From Peptococcaceae bacterium (lineage in GTDB: Bacteria > Bacillota > Peptococcia > DRI-13 > PHAD01): a DNA stretch of 64,000 nucleotides. This document shows positions 8,603-15,877 of this stretch, in pieces. The notes below the pieces were generated by a model that was given only the letters and a program-made list of their open reading frames with translations, was not told the origin of the DNA and did not search any database. The stretch covers positions 1 to 64,000 of the forward strand of contig JANLFJ010000010.1 in assembly GCA_024655825.1 (NCBI GenBank). The letters run 5' to 3'. Made by a program: the position numbers and the translations under genes. Position 1 is the first letter of the stretch. Each line of letters begins with the position of its first letter.

Positions 8603-9210
8603 GGGAAAGCGGCAGCCCGGCCAAGCAGGATTTGATTCTGAAGGCTGCGGCAGAGGTCTTTTCAACCAGGGGGTTTCACGGCGCCAGGATAGAAGAGATT
8701 GCCCGGCAGGCCGGGGTGGGCAAGGGCACCGTTTATGAATACTTCAAGAGCAAGGAACACCTTTTCAGCGAAACGCTGAAGGCGGGAATGGAGAAGTTCA
8801 ATCAACGACTTTTGGAGGAGACCGGCAGGCACGATTGCGCCAGGGAGAAACTGGCCTCCTTTGCCCTGCTGCACATCCTGTTCGGGAAGCGGTACCGTTC
8901 CATGGCCAGGATGGCCATGCTGGGAACGCTGCCGCTCGACGAGTCGTTCCGCAAGCGGGTGCGGCAGCTCCACGCGCAGCGCCTGGAGATGATCGAGAAT
9001 ATTGTAAAAGAGGGCATTGCCGGCGGCGAAATAAGGCCGGTCGATCCCTTCCTGGCGGCCAACCTGTTCTACGGGGGAGTCGGCCTTATCGCCGGCCCCT
9101 TTGTCGAACTCGCTCCCGCTGAAATTGAAAGGTCGGTGGAGAGAATAATCGATTATTTTTTCAGGGGAATTGCAGCCCGAGATACAGAATTTGTCCCGCC
9201 TGTGGTATAA
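8599..9210 (+). CDS. TetR family transcriptional regulator
   Basis: The 203-residue protein has a TetR N-terminal DNA-binding domain: ILKAAAEVFSTRGFHGARI, then EEIARQAGVGKGTVYEYF and KSKEHLF (residues about 13-58). The rest is a helical ligand-binding domain. It overlaps the pump gene by 4 bases, so it is made with the pump. It probably represses the operon by binding the inverted repeat at 4365-4382 and lets go when a substrate of the pump binds. This role is inferred from position and family. Confidence 0.9.
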   Translation: MRESGSPAKQDLILKAAAEVFSTRGFHGARIEEIARQAGVGKGTVYEYFKSKEHLFSETLKAGMEKFNQRLLEETGRHDCAREKLASFALLHILFGKRYRSMARMAMLGTLPLDESFRKRVRQLHAQRLEMIENIVKEGIAGGEIRPVDPFLAANLFYGGVGLIAGPFVELAPAEIERSVERIIDYFFRGIAARDTEFVPPVV

Positions 9211-9211
9211 T
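9203..9211 (+). promoter_or_regulatory. Extended -10 promoter element
   Basis: TATAAT at 9206-9211 is preceded by TGG, giving an extended -10 (TGn-TATAAT). No good -35 is seen. It overlaps the stop codon of the TetR gene and could drive the small gene at 9277. Confidence 0.4.
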
Positions 9212-9276
9212 TCAAATAAACAGGGCGAGGTGATTGTTATACGCGCTTTAACTATTACCGGGAAAGAGGTGACGGG

Positions 9277-9642
9277 GTGTTACTGGGTGAGTTCAAGCAG
9301 GAGATCATGAGGCTGAACAACAAGGTGAACATGGAGATTTTCAGCCAGGGTTTGAGATGGCAGAAGGTCGAAATCATCGACGACAAGGTATTCATTATCG
9401 CTAATAACAAGCGCCTCCGGGGGCTTGACGCCTTGGACCCGGTGGACCGCCTGACCACCAAGTTGATCGACCTCGCGCTCATCCTGGAGTTCAAGGACCG
9501 CTTCATCAAGACGGTGGAAGAGGCGCTGAAAGTCAAGATTCTGGCTCACCTGAAAGACTACGACCCATATACGGAAATTTCCTTCAGTGTTACAATTTTC
9601 GAGAAAAAAGTGGATGAGTTGATAAAAGAAATAAAGTTATAA
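9277..9642 (+). CDS. Small conserved protein resembling DUF2294
   Basis: This is a 121-residue soluble protein without signal peptide or membrane segment. Its plan, an N-terminal helix, a strand VEIIDDKVFIIANNKRLRGLDAL, a long central helix and an end strand EISFSVTIFEKKVDELIKEI, resembles the DUF2294 family, whose function is not settled. The match is by general pattern, not by a diagnostic motif. It starts with GTG, with GAAAGAGG about 10 bases upstream. It stands alone, between the efflux operon and the long leader region. Confidence 0.55.
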   Translation: MLLGEFKQEIMRLNNKVNMEIFSQGLRWQKVEIIDDKVFIIANNKRLRGLDALDPVDRLTTKLIDLALILEFKDRFIKTVEEALKVKILAHLKDYDPYTEISFSVTIFEKKVDELIKEIKL

Positions 9643-10079
9643 AAAAATATAAGATTTGCGCTTAATAAGCAGGAATTTTTATTTTCGTGTCGAATAGGAT
9701 ACAACGGAAAAAACCGAACAGCGCTGTAAGCTGGCTGAGGGAGCTCCCTAAAAAGAGAGCCCGATATGACCGCTGGTTAGTGGATGAAAGGCAATCAATC
9801 CTTTCATTGTACCGACCGGCGTTTTTTATTATCGGGAGAGCCCGAAACGACCGCTTACCCGTCCCCGGCGAAGGAGAGAAGGGTAGTTCCTTTTTTCCTC
9901 CGGCGGGCAGAGGGCAGGCGGTTTTTTGTTTAGGGGCAAAAATTTCGGGGCGGCCCGCCGGCCCTGCGGACCAAAGCCGGCTGCCGCGCTTTTCGCCAGG
10001 CTTGTCTCCAGAAAGGGGGTGATGGAAAAAAGAAGCTGACCGGTTTTTAAAGGATGCACAGAAAGTGAGGGAGTCGATT
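9643..10079 (+). other. Long non-coding leader upstream of the NIF3-like gene
   Basis: About 440 bases lie between genes. The first part is AT-rich and holds the GCAGGA-N13-TGTCGAA motif (9669-9694). The rest is GC-rich with several short inverted repeats, such as GGGAGCTCCC at 9739-9748. It also has an imperfect direct repeat: units beginning GAGAGCCCGA at 9755-9779 and 9836-9857, 81 bases apart and nearly identical over about 22 bases, both containing GACCGCT. An open frame of 111 codons crosses it, but its product looks like random translation and has no ribosome site. I matched it to no riboswitch class. It could be a structured leader RNA or a decayed repeat element. Confidence 0.4.
9669..9694 (+). 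promoter_or_regulatory. GCAGGA-N13-TGTCGAA motif, copy 1
   Basis: GCAGGA (9669-9674) and TGTCGAA (9688-9694) are separated by 13 bases. The same pair at exactly the same spacing occurs upstream of ftsE (55885-55910). TGTCGAA is the core of the Spo0A binding box, which may or may not be relevant. Confidence 0.4.
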
Positions 10080-11096
10080 GTGAGCAAAAAAGTACTGGTC
10101 AAGGATTTAGTGGAAGCTCTGGACAAAATAACCGGGGGGAGGGTGCTGAAGTCCCCTGAGGATACGGCCGGCGGCAAAAATTTGTTTGTGGTGACCAAGT
10201 CCTCGAACATCCCCGGGAAAGCCGTCACCGAAACGCCCGGCCTGGTCTGCGGCAGCATGGAGATGGAGATCAAGAAAGCGGCTGTCATAATGACTCTTAC
10301 CGAGAGCGCTATCGAACTGGCGGGCGCGACAGGTGTCGACGCCATCGTGGCGCATCACCCTATTGCCGATGCTGCCAATTCAGGCGGGGTCCTGCTGCGG
10401 ACCTACCTTGGGCTCTACAAGGTGGCGGCGCTGGAATTGCACGAAGCTTTTCACGGGCTTCATCCGGGCATTGCCTACCTCCACGGTCACCGCGCCTACC
10501 ATGTGGACATCAGGTACGGCGGCATTCCGGGCAATATCCTCTACGTCGGCGAGGCGCTTGCCGGGATTAAGACAGTGGGGGACATGCTGGAGCGCCTGAA
10601 TACCCTCATGTCCGCCGAAGTGGAGGAAAGGATGCTCGAAAGCGAGCGGGAAATCAGGGGGTGCCGTGACATCCAGGAAACGAGCGTTTGCGCGAAAGGC
10701 GTCATCCTGGTCGGCAGGCCCGAAAACCCTGTCACCAAGGTCATTCACATCTTCCCGCACACGGGTTTCACCCCGGAACACCTGGAGAGCGTCGTCCGGG
10801 AACATCCAGGCGCGGATACTTTGCTGGCCACCATCAGCAGGGCATACCCCGGCAATCCCCTCATTGAAAAAGCCCGGCAGCTCGGACTGAATTTTATTTG
10901 CGGGAACTCGCACGCCCTGGAAATCATGGAAAACGGCCTGCCCCTGGCCTGGGCGATAAAGGCGCACCTGCCCGAACTGGAGGTTGTCCTCTTCCGGGAG
11001 AGAATGACCAGCGTTCCCCTCGAGTCGTTCGGCGGCAAAGAGCTCCAGGAATACGCGCGCGATATCTCCGCGAGATTTTTGTCAGGCAAAAAATAA
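10080..11096 (+). CDS. NIF3-like (GTP cyclohydrolase I type 2-like) protein
   Basis: The 338-residue protein has the NIF3 family signature with the metal-binding VDAIVAHHPI (HH pair) near residue 90, after a stretch VTETPGLVCGSMEMEIKKAAVIMTLTE that corresponds to the family start, and a C-terminal region with a Gly/His-containing NSHALEIMENGL. NIF3 proteins are widespread di-metal proteins of uncertain function. I chose the GTG at 10080 over the GTG at 10065 because GTGAGGGAG sits 6 bases ahead of it. A membrane protein gene follows after 25 bases, so the two likely form an operon. Confidence 0.65.
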   Translation: MSKKVLVKDLVEALDKITGGRVLKSPEDTAGGKNLFVVTKSSNIPGKAVTETPGLVCGSMEMEIKKAAVIMTLTESAIELAGATGVDAIVAHHPIADAANSGGVLLRTYLGLYKVAALELHEAFHGLHPGIAYLHGHRAYHVDIRYGGIPGNILYVGEALAGIKTVGDMLERLNTLMSAEVEERMLESEREIRGCRDIQETSVCAKGVILVGRPENPVTKVIHIFPHTGFTPEHLESVVREHPGADTLLATISRAYPGNPLIEKARQLGLNFICGNSHALEIMENGLPLAWAIKAHLPELEVVLFRERMTSVPLESFGGKELQEYARDISARFLSGKK

Positions 11097-11121
11097 TCAA
11101 ATAAAGAAAGGAGCAATGAAA

Positions 11122-12198
11122 GTGAGTACGGAAATCAAAACTGGTGAAAAGAAAATAAAGACGATCGAAATCGTGGGCCTCGTTTTGGTTGGCTTGTCTT
11201 TAGTCGGGCTGTTTTTCGCTCCCGGGTTTATCGCCGGCATCTTTGACGCCATGGTCAAAAGGGCCTTCCCCACGATTGTCCAGACCACCCTTACCGGCAC
11301 GCTCGGCGTAGCCGTCATCATCAGCGTAATGGTCGGGCGCACCCTGGAACGACTGGGGTTTACCGACGCCCTGATGAGGCTCTTCCTTCCCCTGGCCAGG
11401 CTGATGAAGGTCAACTCCGCCGTCCTCATCCCCGCCATTTATAACATCCTTGGAGACATCAACGCCGCGGGAAGGATCGGGGGCCCTATCCTGGTTAAAG
11501 CCGGGGCCACCAAGGACGAGCAGAAAATCGCCATCTGCACCATGGTCCAATCGCAGCAGTCATTCTCCACTTTCATGTTCGGGCTGATCGCCCTGACGGC
11601 CGTGGGCGCCAAGGCCTTCCTGGTGATAGTCATCGCCGTGTTTTTACCGCTGGTCATTGTGCCCCCGCTGTTGAGGCTGACCATCTGGCGCAACACCAAA
11701 GCCGTGTCGCTGGAACAACTGCCCAGCTTTACGCCCACCACCGGCGCGCTGCCGACTCTCTTCGGCGCGACCCGGGAAGGCGCTGAAATCGTTTTCCTCC
11801 TGATCATCCCCGCTTTCGCCGTGATCTTCTCCCTGATCGGCGCTCTCGATTACCTCGGTATCTGGAAGCCCATCGAAAACGCGCTCACCTCGATGCTGTC
11901 GGCCCTGGCCATCGATCCCAAGTCGGGGATGGTCAGCATACTGGCTTCGCCGACCCTGGCCATGTCCCAGTTGAAAGACGTGGCCGCGACCATGCCGAAA
12001 AATTTGGTCATCGGGTCTTTCGTGCTGGCGGCTTCAGGGTTCCCGCTTTCCGTCATTTTCGGGCAGATCCCGGTCATCTGGTCCGGGGTTACCGATTTGT
12101 CCCACCGCGAGGCTATGGGCGCCGCCGTGCTGGGCGCGGTTATGAGGCTGCTCACCGCGGGCCTGGTTGCGCTCCTTCTGACACCGCTCCTGTCCTAG
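11122..12198 (+). CDS. Multi-pass membrane protein with Gate (nucleoside recognition) domains
   Basis: The roughly 358-residue protein has about eight to ten hydrophobic segments, beginning with IEIVGLVLVGLSLVGLFFA. Two copies of a Gate-like plan are visible: TIVQTTLTGTLGVAVIISVMVG with a conserved NILGDINAAGRIGGP stretch, and EIVFLLIIPAFAVIFSLIGAL later. Gate domains occur in nucleoside transporters, spore-maturation proteins and FeoB; the substrate here is unknown. The start is uncertain: AAGGAG is too close to the ATG at 11116 but well placed for the GTG at 11122. A strong terminator follows. Confidence 0.7.
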   Translation: MSTEIKTGEKKIKTIEIVGLVLVGLSLVGLFFAPGFIAGIFDAMVKRAFPTIVQTTLTGTLGVAVIISVMVGRTLERLGFTDALMRLFLPLARLMKVNSAVLIPAIYNILGDINAAGRIGGPILVKAGATKDEQKIAICTMVQSQQSFSTFMFGLIALTAVGAKAFLVIVIAVFLPLVIVPPLLRLTIWRNTKAVSLEQLPSFTPTTGALPTLFGATREGAEIVFLLIIPAFAVIFSLIGALDYLGIWKPIENALTSMLSALAIDPKSGMVSILASPTLAMSQLKDVAATMPKNLVIGSFVLAASGFPLSVIFGQIPVIWSGVTDLSHREAMGAAVLGAVMRLLTAGLVALLLTPLLS

Positions 12199-12233
12199 GT
12201 TGCGGCCGGGTCCGGAGGTGTCAGATTGAGTGG

Positions 12234-12260
12234 GGGGAGGCTTCGGCCTCCTCTTTTTTT
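12234..12260 (+). terminator. Rho-independent terminator
   Basis: GGAGGC and GCCTCC pair around a TTCG tetraloop (12236-12251), followed by a run of seven T. It ends the NIF3-like/Gate operon. Confidence 0.85.
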
Positions 12261-12275
12261 CATTCAGGCGGCCTG

Positions 12276-12719
12276 TCAGGCTACCAGGTCACCCAGGGGG
12301 ACGGTGAATTCGCCGCGCCTTTCCCAGTACACGCGGACGTCGGGCCGGGCCAGGGGGATGTCGAGGACACGACCGGCCAGGCTGACGCGGAGGCTGAAAC
12401 CATGCTTCAATTCGGCCTGGTCAAGTATTTTATTGTTCGCCAGCTTCAGCTTGAGTCCCGGCAGATCCTCTTCGCGGATGGCGATGGCCCTGGCGGGTTC
12501 GGCCTCAAAGGGACCCAGGGCGACCTTGAGTTCGTGGACTGCCTTTCTCCCGGTGGCCGCCACGGTTTTATTGGGCCATATGTTACAATTGTAGTTGTAG
12601 ACATCGGTTCCAATCGAGAGAGGAAGCAGGACATCGCCTGCGTAGAGTTCCATCCGGAAGCTGTGGTTGGGGGTAAGAAAGAGCGAGGTCTCCGTCACCA
12701 GTTCCAAACCTATTTCCAT
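12276..12719 (-). CDS. Conserved hypothetical protein
   Basis: This 147-residue protein has no signal peptide or membrane segment. It is rich in beta-strand-forming residues (SLFLTPNHSFRMELYAGDVL, GFSLRVSLAGRVLDIPLA). It contains one Cys (NYNCNIW). I do not recognise the family. The gene is supported by a near-perfect ribosome site, AAAGGAGGTG, about 7 bases before the ATG, and by its even composition. It is transcribed opposite to its neighbours. Confidence 0.6.
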   Translation of the reverse strand: MEIGLELVTETSLFLTPNHSFRMELYAGDVLLPLSIGTDVYNYNCNIWPNKTVAATGRKAVHELKVALGPFEAEPARAIAIREEDLPGLKLKLANNKILDQAELKHGFSLRVSLAGRVLDIPLARPDVRVYWERRGEFTVPLGDLVA

Positions 12720-12774
12720 ACTGCTGCACCTCCTTTCCTGGTTCGGGTGGAATAAATGTTATGCTGTTGCGGTG

Positions 12775-13095
12775 AAATTGGTGCATGGCTTTATTGGCGT
12801 TGACCACGACCGGGGCCAAAAAACCGGCGCCTGCCTGGAGGGAGATGAAGCCGCCCGCATGTTCATTGAAGCGGGGGAAGATGTGATTCATCATGGGCAC
12901 GGAATAAGCCCCGACAAAGCTCAACTCATGGCTGAAAATGGGGTGGCCCTGGCGGTGACGCCTCATGCCGGGACAAGCAAAAAGCCGACCTCGCCGCAGG
13001 AAGTCTACGAGTTTTACAAAAAAGGGGTCAAGATAGCTGTGAAGTGTTGGTCTCAAAAAAATAAACAGGGCCAGGACCGCCCTGTTGTGGAATGA
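12775..13095 (+). pseudogene. Remnant of a metal-dependent amidohydrolase
   Basis: The frame to the TGA at 13093-13095 contains a part typical of imidazolonepropionase-like amidohydrolases: KTGACLEGDEAARMFIEAGE, then DVIHHGHGIS and VALAVTPHAGTS, then PQEVYEFYKKGVKIAV. The His-containing metal-site strand is present, but everything before about 12800 and after about 13041 does not fit the family. The N-terminal two thirds and the C-terminal Asp-containing segment are missing. It is a roughly 80-residue fragment, a leftover of a gene that may once have belonged with the catabolic genes that follow. Confidence 0.65.
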
Positions 13096-13108
13096 AAAAA
13101 CCCATTGG

Positions 13109-13153
13109 AATCACTTGCAGGAGGAGTTTTGTTTCCGGCAAGTGATTTTTTTG
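13109..13153 (+). terminator. Rho-independent terminator
   Basis: AATCACTTGC (13109-13118) pairs with GCAAGTGATT (13138-13147), followed by a T run. It isolates the amidohydrolase remnant from the isomerase operon. Confidence 0.75.
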
Positions 13154-13212
13154 TGGTAAATTGACAAAAAACATTTATTTTATGAAGGAATTATCAAACC
13201 ACATATAGAAAT

Positions 13213-13231
13213 AAAATATATGATATATTTT
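13213..13231. promoter_or_regulatory. Perfect AT-rich palindrome upstream of the PrpF-family gene
   Basis: AAAATATAT and ATATATTTT flank a single G, forming 9-bp arms. It lies about 60 bases before the start at 13290, where an operator or a promoter would be expected. Palindromes occur by chance in AT-rich DNA, so this is weak on its own. Confidence 0.35.
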
Positions 13232-13289
13232 AAAGCGGAGGGGGACAACCCCTTTGACTTCAGTCATGTTGACAAGCGGGTGAGGAAAG

Positions 13290-14423
13290 TTGTTGAAGGG
13301 TATTCCCTGCATGATCATGCGCGGGGGAACAAGCAAGGGTCTTTTTTTCGCCGAGAAGGACCTGCCCCCGCCCGGCCCGGAGAGGGACCGGATGCTTTTG
13401 CGGGTGATGGGCAGCCCGGACGGCAGGCAGATTGACGGCCTGGGCGGCGCCGCGTCTGTCACCAGCAAGGTCGCAATCATCGCTCCTTCCGCGGCGGAAA
13501 ACGCCGACGTAAACTACACGTTTGCCCAGGTGGCGGTGGACAAGGCGGTGGTCGATTACAAGGGCAACTGCGGCAATATCTCTTCGGCAGTCGGGCCTTA
13601 CGCCATTGAGGCCGGTCTGGTAACGATCAGCGAACCGCGCACCGTGGTGAGGATCCTGAACACCAACACCAACAAGATCATCCATGCCGAAGTCCAGGTC
13701 AGAAGCGGGCAGGTTCTCTACGAGGGGGAATACAGGATCGACGGGGTGCCGGGAAGCGCGGCTCCCGTCAAACTCACGTTCTTTGACCCGGCCGGGTCCG
13801 TGACGGGTAAACTCCTGCCCACCGGAAACGCCGTTGACGTGCTCCGGGTGCCTGGAAGCGGGGAGATCGAGGTTTCCATAGTCGACGCGGCCAACCCGCT
13901 CGTCTTCGCCAGGGTGGAGGACGCCGGGCTTACTGGGTTGGAGCTTCCCGCGGAAATAGACTCATCGGAGGAAATCTTGCGGCGGATGGAGGCGATCCGG
14001 GCGGCTGCGGCCGTAAAGCTGGGCTTTGTCGCCAACGCGGAGGAAGCGGCCTTAAAATCGCCCGCCGTGCCGAAGATGACCCTGGTGACCCGGGCGAAGG
14101 CTTACGTCACCACGGAAGGGCGCCTGGTAAAGGAAGAGGAGATTGACCTCGTGGGGCGGATGATGTCCATGCAAAAAGCCCACAGGACCTACGCCCTGAC
14201 GGGCGCGTTGTGCACCGCAGCGGCGGCGGCGGTCGAAGGGACGCTGGTTCAGGGACTGGTCTCCTTGCGCCTTGATGAGACGAGCCTCAGGATAGGGCAC
14301 CCCGGCGGGGTCATCGAAGCGGGCGTGGAAACGGAGCGGCACCCGGGCGGGACGCGGCTGATTAGCGTGAGCGCTTACAGGACGGCGAGGCTGCTTATGA
14401 AGGGGACCGCTTATTACCTATAA
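13290..14423 (+). CDS. PrpF-family isomerase (aconitate/methylitaconate isomerase-like)
   Basis: This 377-residue cytosolic protein starts CMIMRGGTSKGLFF, the PrpF family N-terminal signature, and has LGGAASVTSKVAII and YKGNCGNISSAVGPYA, the regions carrying the catalytic Lys/Cys residues in the family. PrpF relatives move double bonds in tricarboxylates such as 2-methylaconitate, 4-oxalomesaconate and 3-methylitaconate. The start is a TTG preceded by GGTGAGGAAAG. The gene is followed closely by a molybdenum hydroxylase, so it probably acts on a breakdown product of an aromatic or heterocyclic acid. That is inference from context. Confidence 0.85.
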   Translation: MLKGIPCMIMRGGTSKGLFFAEKDLPPPGPERDRMLLRVMGSPDGRQIDGLGGAASVTSKVAIIAPSAAENADVNYTFAQVAVDKAVVDYKGNCGNISSAVGPYAIEAGLVTISEPRTVVRILNTNTNKIIHAEVQVRSGQVLYEGEYRIDGVPGSAAPVKLTFFDPAGSVTGKLLPTGNAVDVLRVPGSGEIEVSIVDAANPLVFARVEDAGLTGLELPAEIDSSEEILRRMEAIRAAAAVKLGFVANAEEAALKSPAVPKMTLVTRAKAYVTTEGRLVKEEEIDLVGRMMSMQKAHRTYALTGALCTAAAAAVEGTLVQGLVSLRLDETSLRIGHPGGVIEAGVETERHPGGTRLISVSAYRTARLLMKGTAYYL

Positions 14424-14453
14424 CAAATATAACGACAGGGTGGTGCAAACAGC

Positions 14454-15314
14454 GTGAGCAAATTCAAATACCTGCAGGTTGAAAGCCTGCCTGAGGCGTT
14501 TTCCATCCTCGACGAGTACGGGAAGTCGGCCGCTCTGCTGGCGGGCGGGACGGACCTGCTGATCAACATCAAAGAGGGTAAGATTATGCCGCGGGCCGTT
14601 ATCCCTCTGAAGAGGATCAGGGCCCTGGCAGGCAGAATCACTCCTGAGAATGAAGGGCTGACCATCGGCGCGCTGGCAACTTTGAGCGAGGTGGCGGCGA
14701 ACGAGACGGTCAGGGCCCGTTACACGGCTCTGGCCGAGGCGGCAGGCAAGATCGGCTCCAGGCAGGTCAGGAACTGGGCGACGATCGGCGGCAACATCTG
14801 CAACGCCTCGCCGGCTGCCGACACGGTACCCGCCCTTTTACTATTCGACGCGGAGATAAATATAACCGGGAAGCGCGGCCAACGCGCGGTACCCGCTGCT
14901 GCTTTCTTCCTGGGTCCCGGCAAAACCGACCTTAGAGAAGGCGAGATCGTTGAGTCGATCTTCCTGCCGGCCCCACCGCCGGAGTGCGGTTCTTGCTACC
15001 TGAAGCTCGGCCGGCGGGAAGGCGTTGACCTGGCCATTGTGGGGGCCGCCGCCCTGGTAAGCAGGGCGGGAGAGGTGCGGATAGCCGTCGGCGCCGCCGG
15101 CCCCACCGCTTTCAGGGCGACCGGAGCGGAAAAGCTGCTGGCCGGGAGGGCCGGCAGCGCGGAAGCCCTGGAAAAGGCCTTGCCGGAAGTTTCCGGCCAG
15201 GCACGGCCGATCACGGACATACGCGCGAGCAGGGAATACCGCCTGGCCATGGTTGAAGTCTTGACCAGGCGGGCCCTGGAAACAGCCGGGGACAGGCTCA
15301 AACAAAAGGAGTGA
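14454..15314 (+). CDS. Molybdenum hydroxylase FAD subunit (CoxM/XdhB type)
   Basis: The 286-residue protein has the CoxM fold: SLPEAFSILDEYGKSAALLAGGTDLL at the start (a PCMH-type FAD domain, GGTDLL motif) and TIGGNICNASPAAD near residue 105, the second FAD-binding motif. A C-terminal CO-dehydrogenase flavoprotein domain follows (DIRASREYRLAMVEVLTRRAL). It passes electrons from the iron-sulfur subunit to an acceptor. The gene begins with GTG and is 7 bases from the next subunit gene. The three subunit genes form one operon. Confidence 0.93.
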   Translation: MSKFKYLQVESLPEAFSILDEYGKSAALLAGGTDLLINIKEGKIMPRAVIPLKRIRALAGRITPENEGLTIGALATLSEVAANETVRARYTALAEAAGKIGSRQVRNWATIGGNICNASPAADTVPALLLFDAEINITGKRGQRAVPAAAFFLGPGKTDLREGEIVESIFLPAPPPECGSCYLKLGRREGVDLAIVGAAALVSRAGEVRIAVGAAGPTAFRATGAEKLLAGRAGSAEALEKALPEVSGQARPITDIRASREYRLAMVEVLTRRALETAGDRLKQKE

Positions 15315-15321
15315 AGGAAGA

Positions 15322-15819
15322 ATGGAGAGCACAAAAGTAATGGTGGAATTCACCCTGAACGGGAAAGCGCAAAAAGTGGCCGTCAAGCCCACGCACACCC
15401 TGCTGAAGGTTCTGCGCGACACTTTCGGCTTCAAAGGCACCAAGGCGAGCTGCGAAAAAGGGGAGTGCGGCGCGTGCACCGTGCTTTTGGACGGCAGGGC
15501 GGTCAATTCATGCCTGGTCCTGGCGCCGGAAGTTGACGGCCGCAGCGTGGTGACTATCGAGGATTTGAATAAAGATAATAAACTGGACCCCATCCAGGAA
15601 GCCTTCCTGGAGGAAGGAGCGGTGCAGTGCGGGTTCTGCACCCCGGGGATGATCATGGCGGCAAAGGCCCTGCTGGATGAAAACCCGGACCCGGAGGAAA
15701 GAGAAATAAAAGAGGCCCTGGCCGGCAACCTCTGCCGCTGCACGGGCTACACCAGGATAATCGGCGCTGTTTCCAAGGCGGCCCAGAAAAGAAAAGGAGC
15801 CGGCGCCGGCGAGCGATAA
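15322..15819 (+). CDS. Molybdenum hydroxylase 2Fe-2S subunit (CoxS/XdhC type)
   Basis: The 165-residue protein carries two [2Fe-2S] clusters. The plant-type site is CEKGECGACTVLLDGRAVNSC (four Cys). The second, helical site has CGFCTPGMIM and CRCTGYTRI. Its length and the order of motifs fit the family. It links the molybdenum centre to the FAD subunit. The C-terminus ends in a short basic tail. Confidence 0.95.
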   Translation: MESTKVMVEFTLNGKAQKVAVKPTHTLLKVLRDTFGFKGTKASCEKGECGACTVLLDGRAVNSCLVLAPEVDGRSVVTIEDLNKDNKLDPIQEAFLEEGAVQCGFCTPGMIMAAKALLDENPDPEEREIKEALAGNLCRCTGYTRIIGAVSKAAQKRKGAGAGER

Positions 15820-15877
15820 ACCGGCAGTTGCCGCCGTGCGGCGGCGCGGCTTAAATCTGGAGAACGGGGTGGTGTTT

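Noticed and set aside
9750-9880. Possible tandem glycine or ydaO-type riboswitch
   Set aside because: The conserved core bases of these classes are not present in either unit.
9687-10022. Open frame of 111 codons upstream of the NIF3-like gene
   Set aside because: No ribosome site, odd composition, and it crosses a region with repeats and an opposite-strand frame. It looks like chance reading of a leader.
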